Part shown: positions 1 to 12,500 of the stretch, piece by piece
Layout of the letters: each line of letters opens with the position of its first letter
Position numbering within the stretch: the stretch's first letter is position 1
DNA from: Trachythela sp. YZ-2020
Lineage: Eukaryota; Cnidaria; Anthozoa; Malacalcyonacea; Clavulariidae
Assembly (NCBI GenBank): GCA_016169945.1
Contig: JADLSH010000355.1
Location: forward strand, 2,227,501 to 2,291,500
Length of the DNA stretch: 64,000 nt
Direction of reading: 5' to 3'
Notes under the pieces: generated by a model
What the model was told of the DNA's origin: nothing
Seen by the model: the letters and a program-made list of their open reading frames with translations, nothing else
Databases searched by the model: none
Program-made: the position numbers and the translations under genes

Positions 1-3
1 CCT

Positions 4-18
4 CCCCCCCCCCCCCCC
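4..18. repeat. Poly-C run in a KDM1B intron
   Basis: Fifteen consecutive C lie about 28 nt beyond the donor of the last visible KDM1B exon. Length is likely to vary between alleles or assemblies. Confidence 0.9.
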
Positions 19-46
19 GCCCTACCACATCAAGTTCTCCATATAC

Positions 47-428
47 CTTTTCTATTAATCCAGCTCCAAGTCTTTTGATGGCATCTGTCTTCTTGCTTGG
101 CAATGGCGGAATAAAGGAAATAATCTCAGATTTCAACAAAGAAAGTGGGACAGTCACGACGACCTAGAAGTTTAAATATATACAGTAGGATTATATGATG
201 AATACAGAAATATCCGTAATATCACACCTGAATCGTTTTTCAAATGAATACAGCCCTACCTTATCACCAATAAATATTCTTCCATCTTTTGTGGACACTG
301 AAATAGTCTTAGCAGAGTAATCGACCGACGTGACCTACAAATATACAACAAGCAAAATAAGAGATGTTTTGTTATCCGCTGTTGTAAGCAAGCAAGCAAG
401 CAAGGGTCACAAGCAAGCAAGCAAGGGT

Positions 429-510
<82 letters not shown>

Positions 511-3500
511 TAAGCAAGCAAGTAAGTAAGTGGGGGTGTGCTAATCATCCTTACTTGCAGCTGAGAGCTGAGCTGAATTGCGAAGGACGCAGCTCGACTT
601 AATCGAGTCGAAGGCTTATTAAAGGCGCCACTGGCAGCCACCGAATGACTCATGTCTGATCAGGGAGCACAGCTACGATGGAAGGGTTAGTGTGAGGATA
701 ATCCAAACCCACCCTGTCAACATTCCCTGTGGGAGGAAACCGAAGTACCCGGAGAAAACCCACGACTTTCGGTAGAGCGTTGACGGACTCTTTTCACATA
801 AGTGTCACGAGTCCCAGCGAGAATCGAACCCACGACCTCTGACGACTGCGCCACTGAAACCCTTGCGGTGGCACAGTGGTTAGTGCATGCGCCTGTCACG
901 TCTGTTATCGGGCTTCGACTCCTGTAATATGCAGTTGTCTGATAATATTATATTATTCGCATCAGTCACATACGAGAAGAATGCTTCCAGATTGGCTTTA
1001 CAAAACACTGCGCAATTTCTCCGTGTACTCCGGTTTCCTCAGGTGGTAATACTGGACCACTAAGGGGTAGCCTTACTGGTTCTGTAGGAAGAGCAGTCAA
1101 GAACTGATCAAGCTATACTGATAAAGTTAGTTTAGGTTTTCTCCTATAATAACATATAGGGCTTCGGTGGCGCAGTCGTCAGGGCAAGCGCCTTTCACCT
1201 CTGAGTCTTGAGTTCGATTCTCGCTGAGGACTATACTCATCAAACTCATGTGAAAAGAGTACGTCAACGCTCTGCCGAAAGTCGTGGTTTTTCTCCGGGC
1301 ACTCCGGTTTCCTCCCACAGGGAATGTTGACTGGGTGGATTAGGATAGACAGATTAGGAAAGTAATATCACAAATTGTTGTAAAAATAGATAATGTAGGC
1401 TACGTACATAGCGAGATACTTGATGTAATCGGTCACTGAAAAGTCCCAACGAGGAGTGAGCTGAATAATGTATGTATGTGTGTATGTATGTATATTGGAC
1501 CAGTAAAGGTAGTCTTTACTGCACTTCCAGAGAACAGTTTAGAACTAATAGAACAATCAGAGTTAGTATAAGTGTTTAGATTACATTTACATGTAACTCA
1601 GTAAAGGCGGTCACTTAAAAATTGAGTTTAAGGATTCACATATCCTAGCATACCTCAGCACCTAGGTGAATATCGAGTCCTTCTGCCAGACGTTGTAAGA
1701 TAGTTTGATATCCATGAGTAAGCAAAGTATGATTGCCTTGAAATTGAGGAAATGATTCGTTCTGATCCCAGGACAAGGCAGACACGTGGTCCAATGTTGT
1801 GGCGCATGCGTATTCCAGGTTTCCGAGATGGAAATTCAAGAGACGTTCTGATGCCTGAGAAGACGAGAAATAGTTTGAATTCGCATATATTTTACTAGTT
1901 TACGAGATGTCTGAAAGTAGAAATATAGTTTACTAACACATCGAAAGCTTTGAGAAATATATTTTCCACAAAAAAAGAAAAAATGTTCGATTTCCTAGAC
2001 GTAAAGAATGGAAAGCTTTTACAGGAAATGTATCAACTTTATTGTGCAGTACCTCTGTAAAATCTGCCGCAGTTTGATCCAGAAACATCTTATGAATTTC
2101 CAAAAGTTTGTCTAAAATAAATGAAAAGAAAGACAAATGGTTTTACATATTTTATCTATGGTATATATTAACAACAGGGGCCGTTTCGCTTATAAAAATT
2201 TGCATTTGCCAGTATTGTGTTCTTATGAGAAAGCGAGCTGGCGCGCTTGCTAAGATCTAGGTAGGGTTTGCCGAAACCATAGCGACGTGGGAAGAGAATT
2301 TCTTGTATGAAAACGCCATCCTTCGCCGAGAGAAGTGTGAGAGTGGAACTCGCTGCTCAGACTCGAAATCCGTTCCAGAGAGAGGAATTTCGCCTTTAAA
2401 ATATGACATCAACTATATCGGGTATTTTGGACATGAACAATAAACAGGTTTTAATGCGAATTTAGTTTCCACTGCTGACACCCTTCCATCCCTTCTTCTC
2501 TTGTTATGTAGTTTGCATGTATGTATGGTAAATAATTATATTTATTATACAGTAGACAGCAAGATATGGAAAATATGCCGTGACATATTTTCCATATCTT
2601 CACTAGTGAGGATATCGATCGCGTGATCATTTCCCGCCAATGGCTTTGTGCATGTTTTGAAGCTGTCGATTTCACGATGACTATATAATAAAAAGAACAT
2701 TACACGGTGGCTTGAAGATATGAATTTTATCTTCTCGTGTTGAAAACAATATTTTACTCATTCTCTGCGCTCATTCGTAAAATATTGTTTTCATCACTCG
2801 AAGATAAAATTCATATCTTCGCGCCGCAGTGTAATATCCTCTATATATTAAACAATCTATCTCCTTATACCTCCCAGCGAGCAATCAGTATCAGTCTGCT
2901 TCCTCCAATCAGCGACAGCATCTAACAAAGCATTGAAATGAAAATCTCCCCTTTCATCTGTTTCCATATCAATAACTTTACCATCCTCTTCAAGCAAGTC
3001 GCATTTATCTCCAACGCACTTCATTGTAAGACCACACTTCAAACGAAAATATAGAATTTTTGCTCAATTTTACATGTAAACTACAGTGTTTAATACATCA
3101 GACATGTTTTGCTAGTCCTCTTTAAAGGCCTAATCCTTTTTGACGTATGTGATTTACTGGATTTTCTGACAAGAGTAAGGCCCGTTTCAGACGCCGCTCC
3201 ACTCATGCGCCGAACTTAAATGACGAATTAGGTGCGACAGAAGAGCGACGTATGAATCAATTAGGTACGGCAGATTTCGGAGCGACATAAGTTCGGCAGA
3301 AGTTCGACAGAGCCTGTCGCATTATGCGACGTTAGAGCGACATTGATTCATACGCCGCTCCACTCATGTGCCGAACCTAAATCAAAATTTACTGTAATTT
3401 ATTACGATTAGATTAGCCACTTTGCTATTTTTACATATTTTTGAATTGCATTTGGAATTCCCGCGCGAATTACCCTCCTCTCTCGTCAACAAAATTATAT

Positions 3501-6500
3501 TTTATACGCCGTTTGAATCACTGTCGCTCTTGTGTCGCTCCAGCGTCGTACCTAATACAATTTAGTTCGGCGCATGAATGGAGCGGCGTCTGAAACGGAC
3601 CTAAGGCTATTGGCTCATACCTGGCGAAAAGAGTAGTTGTTGCTGTATTGTGTGAAATCACATACGTCAGGTCGGATCGTGTCAAACAGGCCTTAAGTAT
3701 TTCCTAAATGGAAGCCACGATCAATTTTGTTCATCTTGGTCCGAAAATAATTAGTCTTTCCATTCATCCCACTCCAAATTCGTTCAATTCTTCAACCCTA
3801 TCTCATGTAAACAACGACTAGAGGCAACACTAGGGCCATGGTCAAATTCTAGTAAGTCGCGACTTAAATAAGAACTGGGGTTCAGGCTGTTCCACAATAA
3901 GTCACGACTTATTAGAATTTGACCATTTATACGAGTGTGTTCGCGTCTTATATAAGACGCGTCTTATATAAGACGCGTCTTATATAAGACGCGTCTTATG
4001 TAAGTCGCGACTTATTTTCTCCCGTATAAATGGCCCTAATATGACCGAAACTAAATCGCGCTCTGACGTCGTCTCATGTAAACAGCACCGAAATCGTGTC
4101 GCTCTAACTTTGCCTCATTCTCATTCGAGATCTAACTCACCTGTTTGACAATGACAGCCATGGGATTATTCATACAACCATTCATAATCTGTGCTCCTTT
4201 GCCCACAGTAATATTTCCAATAGTTTCATCACAGACACGACCTCCCATACGATCCCGTGCTTCTAACACTGTGACCTGACAAGCAAGAAAAACCAACGAT
4301 TTGAGTAAAACAATGAACATTTTTTTTACATTTAAGCGACGACCACGCAAAATTTTCAATTTATCTTTTGCATATAACCCATCTTTGCATATAGGCAGGG
4401 CGGCCGAGAGAATTCGCGTGGCCCGGGGCAAAATTTTCCCTGGGGGCCCTATGACGTCATTATTTTCAAGCAGCTGAAAAAGACTAAAAACTGTGCTAAG
4501 GCATATAAAGGCCCCTAACTAGAATGCATGTGGAGCTAACTTAAAAGGGGCCCCCAATTTAAAAAATGCTCTGAATCTGCAAGTGGGCTCTTACACCGAC
4601 CCCTACATTTTGAGGGGTCTGCTCAATATTAGGCTCTCTCTCAAGTTGGGTGCCTGGGGAAAGTTGCCCCCCTGCCCCCCACCCCTCTCGGCGGCACTGC
4701 ATAGAGGCGATTTGTACTGTATATAAGCGGGGTAAAACAACGGGTTTTCTTATCATTTGGTTTTGGATTACCAAAATATTTGTACATAAGCGAACGTATG
4801 TTTAAATGAGCTAAACTATTCGGCTCGTGGAGTCACGAGAGAATATGACGTCATGCTAAATAATCCGCCATTTTGGGTGCCATTATCGTGGATTTCACCG
4901 AAGTGCCGTTTTCGCTTATATCTTGCGAAATACGACGAGTTATCTCGCTAGAATCCCTAAACGACGACAAGTATTTTGGTGTATAGTTTGTCGTTTTAAC
5001 ATGTCTAGAACTCGAGTCAACTAAGGAAAGTTGGCGTACGTGTTAAGGTCAGATATGTTGGATTTCATTTTAGTTGGTTTGAATCACTGGTTTGAATTTG
5101 CCACCCATAATGGCGGAAGCAAAACAGTTACGAGAGCTTTGTGACTTCACTTGCAAGAGCTGAATACCTTCATTCCAAAGTTATGAAGTTGTTTCGCGGT
5201 TCCCAGGCCAGAAGCCCCGGCACCAATCACTATCACATGTGAACTCTGTAAGTATGCAAAATATGGTACATCATAAAAATTACGACAACCTTGAAGCAAA
5301 TCTGCTTTAGAGCTGCAGTAAAGTACTTGACTCCTGCGCTGAGCTGCGCTGAGCTGCGCTGAGCTGCGCTGAGCTGCGCTGAGCTGAGCTGAGCTGAGCT
5401 GAGCTGAGCTGAGCTGAACTGAACTGAACTGATTTATACTGGATAGCTCAACCAGTTCTATACTGTTCTCCATAAAGGTTCGACAATGGTCTTCCTTTAT
5501 TGGTCCAGTGTTAGTACTGAAGGAATCCAGATACACAAAAAAACCCTGAGGAGTTTGGTAAAGTCAAACTGGAAGCACTCTTCTCATATGTGATTGAGAT
5601 TAAATTATAATCAGACAACTGCATATTGCAGGGATTGAAGCCCGGCTTCACAACTGAAAGGCACAGTGCTCAACCAACACCCCTTTGGCTCTATACTGTA
5701 CGGTCTACTTTGGCTCCCACTCACCGTGCAAGGGTTAGAAATAGGGAACCATATGTAAGGTGTGCTCTGTAGGATGCCATAGTTGATATAGCCTTTGAGT
5801 GTTAAGTATTTCAGGATTCTTTCCAGTTGTGGGATAATGGCTATTCGTGCCAAGCCTCGTAGGATGAAGTGGCTCACACATCGGTCAAGAGTTAGTATTT
5901 GCTGTAAAGATAAAGGATTGTGTTATTGGCCATAGTAGCATTCCCCTTCGTCCCTCTCTTCTGCCGTACGTCGACCTTAGGATATCATACTTTGAGCGAT
6001 GTTATTTAATGCTATGATAACATGGGCAGAACATCATTACAGTAGAACGTTAGTAGTTGGAATACTCGAACGGAAATTTACATACAATTTTTTTATACAC
6101 AATTTTTTAGAACATCATAACATTGCAAGATGGCGGTTTTGATGTTTAGATATAGGCATTGAACTATAACAGACTGGAACGCTAACGCAGGGGGGGAAAT
6201 TGAATCCAGCTTAATTCAGTTGTTCTGAGGTTTGAGTTGAAATACTTAACGCCGAACATTAAAAAGTTCTATTTGATATAAAAACTTCAAGACTCTAGGT
6301 AAAAAGGAAATACTTAAAACTTTGAGGGAAAATTTGCCGTATTTTACAAAATTGCGGTTGTTTTTGTATTTTTTAAGTATTTCCATTTTGCCTAAAGTCT
6401 TGAAGTTTTTATATCAAATAGAACTTTTTAATAGCTTCAATTTCATATGCAGTCCAATGTTCGGCGTTAAGTATTTCAACTCAAACCTCAGAAAAACTAG

Positions 6501-9500
6501 CTTGGCTTCAACGAATCATAGGACTTGATCATAGGAGTTAGCGTTCCAGTTTACTTAGAGTTCACTGGATATAGGTAGTGAGAAACATATTGGTGCTAAA
6601 AACAGCTTTAAATGCAATAGGAGTCCCTATTTCACGGCCATGTTTCATCTATCAACTTGAATAATATATTATTCACGAACATTTTCAAGATTTGAGACAC
6701 TAAATAACATCGCTCAAAAGGTGACTGTGTGTTATCAAATGCAGCACCTTGTAGTTCAAACTCCAAAGTGTCAAAATTAGGTTTCGTAATGCCAAGTATC
6801 TGTTCTGGATTCTAAACACAAATTGTCTATATTAAACATATACCAAACGACATTCATACGCCTGTATTCTAAAAGCTCACTCACACTCTCAAAGAGTGAA
6901 GGTTCAATCTGAGCTTCCCTTGAGTGTCAGCGCTGTTTTTGAATAGCTGGAGGGTTAGTGCCGTACCTATGCGAGTACTCGCCTTCCAGCTATTTAAAAA
7001 TAGCACTGACATTCAAGGGAAGCTCAAATTGAACCTCCACTCTTTAAGTGTGAGTGTGAGTGAGCTTTTAGAATACAGGCGATAGTCTTTAAAATAGCCT
7101 GCGCGCAGCTTAAATGGACAAACTCTAGCTTACTTTCCGAATTCTGGGAATTGTTTCAACTCGTCCTCCTCCATAACGTCAGGTCGAAAACAGAACGCAA
7201 TACCATCATCAGAATCAGGATGAAAAAACGGTCTGACTTCGGCTGGAAAACATTCACAAACAAGATGAGTTCTGCTTCCAAAACGAAGTGTGCTACAGTT
7301 CAACAGGTCTTAAAATATCGGTCGGTCACGGACATTGGCCGACCCATTCGTGAAATTGTCCGACGTAGAGCGGAAAGCACCGGACATTCTGTCCGACCCA
7401 AGTGAAACTGAGGTTTATTGTTTGTCCGACCTGATTGTATTATGGATTGGATATTATGGACTGATATCCATTGTCCAAGTCTTAACGACGGATTTAGGGC
7501 GAGAAAAGCAATGAATTATTCAGCGCTCTTCAAGCCGTGTACAAATTTTTTTCTCAAGTGGCAAGGAAAGTTAGTTTTGGCTCAGAAATAAGTATGAATG
7601 ACAGTTATAACACAACTTATTCAATATCGGCACAACATTTACTGTTCAAAATTTAATTAATACATTGTGCTGATATTAATATCAAACAGAACTCAAGGTC
7701 GTCGGACATCATCATACATATGTCCGACCCAAACTCAAAGTCATCGGACATTTTGTCAGACGGCTACATGTATACCGACCGATATTTTAAGGCCTGGTTC
7801 AAAGCCATTTACACGGGCGGTTACCTTGCTCAAGCTTTTCTTTAACGTTTTTGTCTTCCCAATTATTGTCAGCTGGACTCAGTCCAACTCCGTCAAGAAA
7901 ATACGAGGCGACCAGTGGAGCTGTTGGACTAAATTTCAACAGAGGACTGTAACCAAGGCCTTCGTACCAGTAGCCTGAATGACAGTACTGAACTCTCTAG
8001 ATAAATAATAGATTAAAAATTAAAATAGTTACGTTGATTGTGATACGAATGATCGATGAATATAGAAAACATTTGGACCCCGTTTACAACAGAGCAAAAA
8101 GATTCTGGATTCGCTGATGTTTCCGGACTCGACTATTCTGATACATAAACCGTTTAATATCTCGAACGCGTTGTGCAAGTGTAGGTAGAGTATAACGAAG
8201 ATTCGGCGGATGAGTTGAGTAAAACTACCTGAAAAATACAATAAGAACTTCGACGTTTCGAGCGAAGTCACTTCCCAGTGTTTTCAATAATTATTGATTT
8301 TAAAATTGCCCTATTGGTTATAAAGCTCTTAATGGTAGCGCTCCTAGTTATATCTCGGCGTTATACGATTTAAGATCAGATGACCAAGATCTCCTTCAAG
8401 TTCCTGTCACTAAACTAAAGACCGTAGGAGACAGAGCTTTTACATCTGCTGCTCCTCGAATATGGAACACTTTTCCATTAGAAATCAGACAAAGTGAAAA
8501 CATTAGTATTTTTAAAAAACAATTAAAGACATTTCTTTTTAAGAACGCTTTTAATCTCTAGTAGAACTATAGTATTTTAAATTTTATTTGAAGAATCATA
8601 GTATGATGAGATTGTACGGCGCTTTGAATATATATATAATTAAGCGCTATATTTAAATAAATATTATTATTATATTATTATTATTATTGTAATAGTAGGC
8701 TGAATTTCAAGAATAGGCGTCTGTGCTCAAATTTCCACACGAAAGACGAATAACGATTTTGCAAATAAACAAAGAAATAGGTGGCTGTGAAAGGCCTAAT
8801 AGGCGACCGTAAACCGCCGGTAACCGCATTTTATTGAAAACACTGACTTCCAGACGAAGGGCCTAACGCTCAGACGAACGGCCTTCGCTCGAAACGTCGA
8901 AGTTCTTGTTGTATTTTTCAGGTAGTTTTACTCAACTCATCCGCCGAATAAACCGTTTACACCATAACAGTATGAACTTCAAGACAGGTTTTCGCATGCG
9001 AGCGTTCACACTGCATGGATAACAAACACAGTGCCGTAGGAAGCTTTTTCGGATTGGGGGGGGGGGGGGAAATTCACCGAAAATGTACCGACGACGCAGG
9101 ACAAAAAAAGCGATGTTAGTTACTAAACCGAGCGAGCGCACGTTACTAGCCCCTCGCGCATGTGGCTCAGTGCCATCGGCAGCAAAAGCCTGCATCCCCC
9201 CAGCCCCACGCCCAAACAAAGCTTTACATAACTTAACAAACGCTCAAAAAGTGAAAGTAGATATCAACAAGCGAAGTACTTATTGCCACCAGAATTTACA
9301 CCAAAATCCGGCTTTGTCTACCATACCTCATCTTCATCACTTCTGCACAAATTGTTTTCGATCTTGTCGTCTTCGCTTTTCTGCAGCAGAGAGTGGTAAA
9401 ATCTTGTAGATTATTTGCCGGGCGAACTTATAGGAGTCCAGTGTAGGTAGTATTCTACAATAAGCTGTCGTGGTTTGTGTCTGAACTACCTGAAAAATAT

Positions 9501-12500
9501 ATCTCAAACGTGGTGGTCCAGTGTTGTCTGAACTACCTGAAAAAAATATCTAGTCAAACGTGGTGGTCCAGTGTAGATAGTATTCTACAATAAGCTGCCG
9601 TGGTTTGTGTCTGAACTACCTGAAAAAGATATCTCAAACGTGGTGGTCCAGTGAAGGTAGTATTCTACAATAAGCTGCCGTGGTTTGTGTCTGAACTACC
9701 TGAAAAAGATATCTCGAACGTCGTGGTCCAGTGTAGGTAGTATTCTACAATAAGCTGCCGTGGTTTGTGTCTGAACTACCTGAAAAAGATATCTCGAACG
9801 TCGTGGTCCAGTGTAGGTAGTATTCTATAATAAGCTGCCGTGGTTTGTGTCTGAACTACCTGAAAAAGATATCTCAAACGTGGTGTTCCAGTGCAGGTAG
9901 TATTCTACAATAACCTGCCGTAGTTTGTGTCTGAACTACCTGGCAAAGATATCTCAAACGTGGTGGTCCAGTGTAGGTAGTATTCTACAATAAGCTGTCG
10001 TGGTTTGTGTCTGAACTACCTGAAAAGGATGAATCTGAAATACCTGAAAAGGAAAAACATTTTGACGTTTCAACCGAAGATCGTAACAAAGGTATCGCTG
10101 GAAACTTCGAAATGATATAAAACGTTTTAGGAAGTTCAAACACAAACAACGGCAGCTTATATTCATGCATTAACTGTTTTTGGTAAACATTTTGAATATT
10201 AACTTCTTTTGGTATCATGTCATGAAGACCTTTGATATTTCGGCTCACCTTTTTAAGTTTTCTATAACTTCTGCATGTCCATGATTCAACAATGTCCGTG
10301 CTCAAATCTCCTTCAGTCAGAGGATATTGTCGCCATTTAGCACAATCGCAGCATTTTACCCAGTACGGTAAAATACGTTCCGCCATGAACATCTTTAAGT
10401 TGCCCTCGTGTTGACTGTTGCTGTTCCAATCTTTCTTCCACTGTTCATAAGCTTGGAAACCATCTTTGTGGCTGTTCAAGAAAACAAGATACCGGCCTTA
10501 AACAGGTATGTTAAATGAACCAATTCTTCAACTTAGGCCCTCTGGCAGGAATTGAACCTGCGGCCCTGCGATTCCGGTGCAGCGCTCTAACCAACTGAGC
10601 TACAGAGTCCAGTTGCTGAGCATTAACCGCAAGTACGGTATATAAGATGGGAGTGATGCCAGTATATGGTGTATGGGTAAATATCAAGATTTAGGAGATG
10701 GAGAAGAAGGTGTTAGGAGATGGAATACTCGAACGGAAATTTATATACATTTTTATACCGAACTTGCGGTTAATGCTCAGCAACTGGACTCTGTAGCTCA
10801 GTTGGTTAGAGCGCTGCACCGGAATCGCAGGGCCGCAGGTTCAATTCCTGCTAGAGGGCCTAAGTTGCATTTTTCGCAACTGCTCCTGGCTAGGTCTAAA
10901 AATAATATAATGTAATATCACATTTGTAAAAATAAATAATGTAGGTTAAGTACATAATATAGGTAAGCTAGATACTTGATGTATGTAATCGGTCAAAAAA
11001 AAATGGCAATGGGGAGAATAATGATGTATGTGTATAAATTCCGTTCGAGTATTCCATCTACTAACACCTTCTACTAATTCTTCAACGTAATTTCGTAATT
11101 TTCAATATTGTCGTAACTGGTTCAGCTACTGAAAAACATTACATGGTGTTGGGTTTCAACGGCCAATGTTTACATGCAAATTCAGGCCTTAAAATATCGG
11201 TCGGTCACGGACATTGTCCGACCCATTCGTGAAATTGTCCGACCAAGAAAGAAACGCACCGGACATTCTGTCCGACCGAAGGAAAATTGAGGTTTACCAA
11301 ACTTTAACTTTGTCCGACGTAAATTTACCTCGTAAATGTTTATCAGAGCTGTTATGTGGTCCGCTAAGCGTGACAGCGGAGCCGGGTATTTGTTTGACCA
11401 GTCGCATCGTAAGTATCAATGCATAACTGCCCAACATTAAGCGTCAGCATACGATTTTAAAAGAATACATTTTCGCGCCAAACTAAACATAAGGCCATCG
11501 GACATCATTATAAAAATTGTCCGACCCATTCTGAAAGACACCGGACATTTTGACCGACGGCACTGCTGACCGATATTTTAAGGCCTGCGTGCAAATATAT
11601 GGACATGCATTGAAATTTACCTTCTGTAATAGTGGTCAAAACATTCGTTGCAAAAATGTTCACCATCTGATAGGTGGTACCATCTCGAGGTGTAACCATT
11701 TCCACAACAACTGTGAAATAGATATAATAGGGAATGAATGAAATACTTTTCTAAACACAATAATTCATGAGTAAAACAGAAAATCAAAACCGAATGTTGT
11801 CTTGATAACACGGTACGCAATAGACGTTCATATATGTAAATCAAGTCGTCTTTCCCGTTCAAATTGCATAAAAAAGATATGTAGTAGTTTTTGGACAAGC
11901 AATATCATAGAGTGAAAGTCTGCTTAGAGACTGAAAAGGGGGTTAACGTTTGGGGACTACAAGCGGTGGGGTGAAAATGTAAGGTGGAGGAGTGAAGTGT
12001 AGAATAGGTAGTGCGAAGACTTTAATACGGAAAGAGAATAGAATAGCAGGTTAATGCAAGAGGGTGGATACTAAAAGGGGAAAGGAGTGGAGAGGTGAAA
12101 GGGGGTTGGAGACTCTATTTGGGTGGGGTTAAAATGTAGAGTAGATGGGTGGAGATTACAAGGTGAAGGGGTTCAAACTGGGAGGGATGAAAATGCCAGG
12201 AGAAGTGGAGATTACAAAATGAGGACTAAAAGTGGAGGCATGAAAGGGAAGGGTTGAGAGAGGAAATAGGTTTGGAGACCATGAGTGAGGGGGTGAAAAT
12301 GCAACATGGAAGGATGGAGATCAATTATGAGGGGGGTGGAGATTAATTATGAGGGGGGTGGAGACTGAAAGGAGGTGTGCAAGGAGAATGGTGAATAGGG
12401 AAAAAGGGAATGAAGGAGGGATGGAACAGGAGAGTTTGAGGATTGAAGGGTGTGGGTAATAAATGCAAGAGGTGGGAGAGATCAAGGGGCAGGGCTGTAG

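Noticed and set aside
7134..7292. KDM1B exon starting at 7292 (acceptor AG at 7293-7294)
   Set aside because: It breaks the phase with the preceding exon ending at 7825; the upstream AAG at 7309-7310 fits.
10541..10861. Two tRNA genes
   Set aside because: Box A and box B are present but the acceptor stem has mismatches and the loop preceding the anticodon lacks the usual T; the inverted duplicated context fits SINE heads better.
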